Positions 5,308 to 5,825 of a stretch of DNA of 5,825 bases are shown in pieces. The position numbers were made by a program, and so were the translations under genes. The stretch is taken from assembly GCA_002390025.1 (NCBI GenBank), contig DGRU01000010.1, forward strand, positions 1 to 5,825, written 5' to 3'. Position 1 is the stretch's first letter. Every line of letters starts with the position of its first letter. Source of the stretch: Lachnospiraceae bacterium UBA4380. Lineage in GTDB: Bacteria; Bacillota; Clostridia; Lachnospirales; Lachnospiraceae. The notes under the pieces were generated by a model that was not told the origin of the DNA, made no database searches, and saw only the letters and a list, made by a program, of their open reading frames with translations.

Positions 5308-5825
5308 TTAATTCCCGTTCGCGTCAGGATTTTCGGCATCGGAAAGAGCCTTTTCTGCCGCTTTGATCATTGCTTTCGAGGAATATGTCGCTCCGCTGAC
5401 CGCATCCAGCCCGGAGGAGGACTGGCGGTCTTTGATCTGGTCGGGGATACCGTCATAATGCTTACCCTTTTTGGACCTGCCGTCGGCAGCATAGCCGAAG
5501 TAGAGATCGTTGCTCTCCGGATCCTCCGAATCATCATCTGTCTTTTTGACTGAGACATCTGTGATCTTCCCGTCTTTGATGACGATCGTCACTTTGATCT
5601 TATAAGTGAAAAGCGGGTCATCCTCGTAATCTTCACATTTTGCGGTCGCCGAATAGGTACCATCAAGATACTTATTCGTATTTTTCTCTTCTTGAGGTTC
5701 TTCCGTTCCGGTTTTCCCGGTTTCGCTGCCTTCTTCTCCGCCATCGGAGCCTGTCCCGCTTCCTTCTCCGGTCTCTCCGGTGTTTCCGGCCTCTGTGCTC
5801 CCGGTCCCGCTGCCTTCCCCGGTCT
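5308..5825 (-). CDS. FMN-binding-domain protein, C-terminal part (5' end off the window)
   Basis: The frame is open from the right edge to the TAA at 5308-5310, giving 171 visible residues without a start. The first 45 or so are a Gly/Thr/Glu/Ser-rich linker. The FMN-binding domain follows, starting KYLDGTYSATA (visible residues 51-61), with VTIVIKDGKITDVSV (78-92) and the attachment motif GLDAVSGATYSSKAM. The Thr of that SGAT (codon 5386-5388) is the expected FMN site. A GTG at 5590-5592 could serve as a start but would cut the domain in half, so I reject it. The linker implies further domains or a signal/anchor upstream. With the 151-aa protein it would be a client of ApbE. Confidence 0.88.
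   Translation of the reverse strand, partial: TGEGSGTGSTEAGNTGETGEGSGTGSDGGEEGSETGKTGTEEPQEEKNTNKYLDGTYSATAKCEDYEDDPLFTYKIKVTIVIKDGKITDVSVKKTDDDSEDPESNDLYFGYAADGRSKKGKHYDGIPDQIKDRQSSSGLDAVSGATYSSKAMIKAAEKALSDAENPDANGN
5746..5823 (-). repeat. Repeated Gly/Thr/Glu linker unit
   Basis: The visible linker contains TGEGSGTGS twice, at 5797-5823 and 5746-5772, a 51-base offset. The two copies differ at several third codon positions, so the repeat is old or under protein-level selection. It probably continues past the window edge. Confidence 0.6.

Noticed and set aside
5308..5592. Separate 94-codon gene starting with GTG at 5592
   Set aside because: The frame is open to the window edge and the start would split the FMN-binding domain, whose first strand lies upstream.

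Overview
The window reads as a low-to-mid G+C Gram-positive (Firmicutes/Clostridia, perhaps Lachnospiraceae-like) chromosome segment. This is inferred from the protein styles (Clostridia-type NhaC, lipoprotein ApbE, FMN-binding proteins with SGAT[FY] sites), the sigma-A-like promoters, a LacI/CcpA-like operator, and a GGGGACGGTTC palindromic repeat of a kind I recall from clostridial genomes. All convincing genes lie on the minus strand, so transcription runs from right to left. No tRNA, rRNA, CRISPR array or transposase gene is visible.

Right part (5825 down to 3806): a cluster for flavin-based electron transfer outside the cytoplasm. It starts with the C-terminal part of an FMN-binding-domain protein that enters from beyond the right edge. 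A small secreted FMN-binding protein (151 aa) follows after 15 bases. After a spacer holding a perfect 12-bp inverted repeat comes a polytopic membrane protein with two Cys-pair membrane motifs and two [4Fe-4S] ferredoxin clusters (NapH/NosR-like). Both FMN-binding proteins carry the SGAT motif whose Thr is the covalent FMN attachment site in this family.

Middle part (3805 to 2171): apbE, encoding a lipoprotein FAD:protein FMN transferase, the enzyme that attaches FMN to such SGAT threonines. It has its own sigma-A-like promoter with a LacI-type operator across the spacer and -10. A terminator-like hairpin sits at the predicted transcript start, and a strong intrinsic terminator follows the stop codon. 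The ApbE catalytic domain is interrupted by a roughly 60-residue Ala/Thr/Glu/Gln-rich insertion containing a 78-bp repeat.

Left part (2170 to 1): a 358-base spacer between apbE and nhaC carries the apbE terminator, a small palindrome, a probable nhaC promoter and an 84-base imperfect palindromic repeat that would fall in the nhaC leader. Then comes nhaC, a 539-aa Na+/H+ antiporter. Bases 1-249 hold no supportable gene, only small hairpins and a GC-rich patch.

Working model (inference): electrons pass from a cytoplasmic or quinone donor through the Fe-S membrane protein to covalently bound FMN on the secreted flavoproteins. The lipoprotein ApbE supplies the FMN. The final acceptor or terminal reductase is not in the window. 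nhaC appears to be a separate transcription unit that handles sodium/proton balance.
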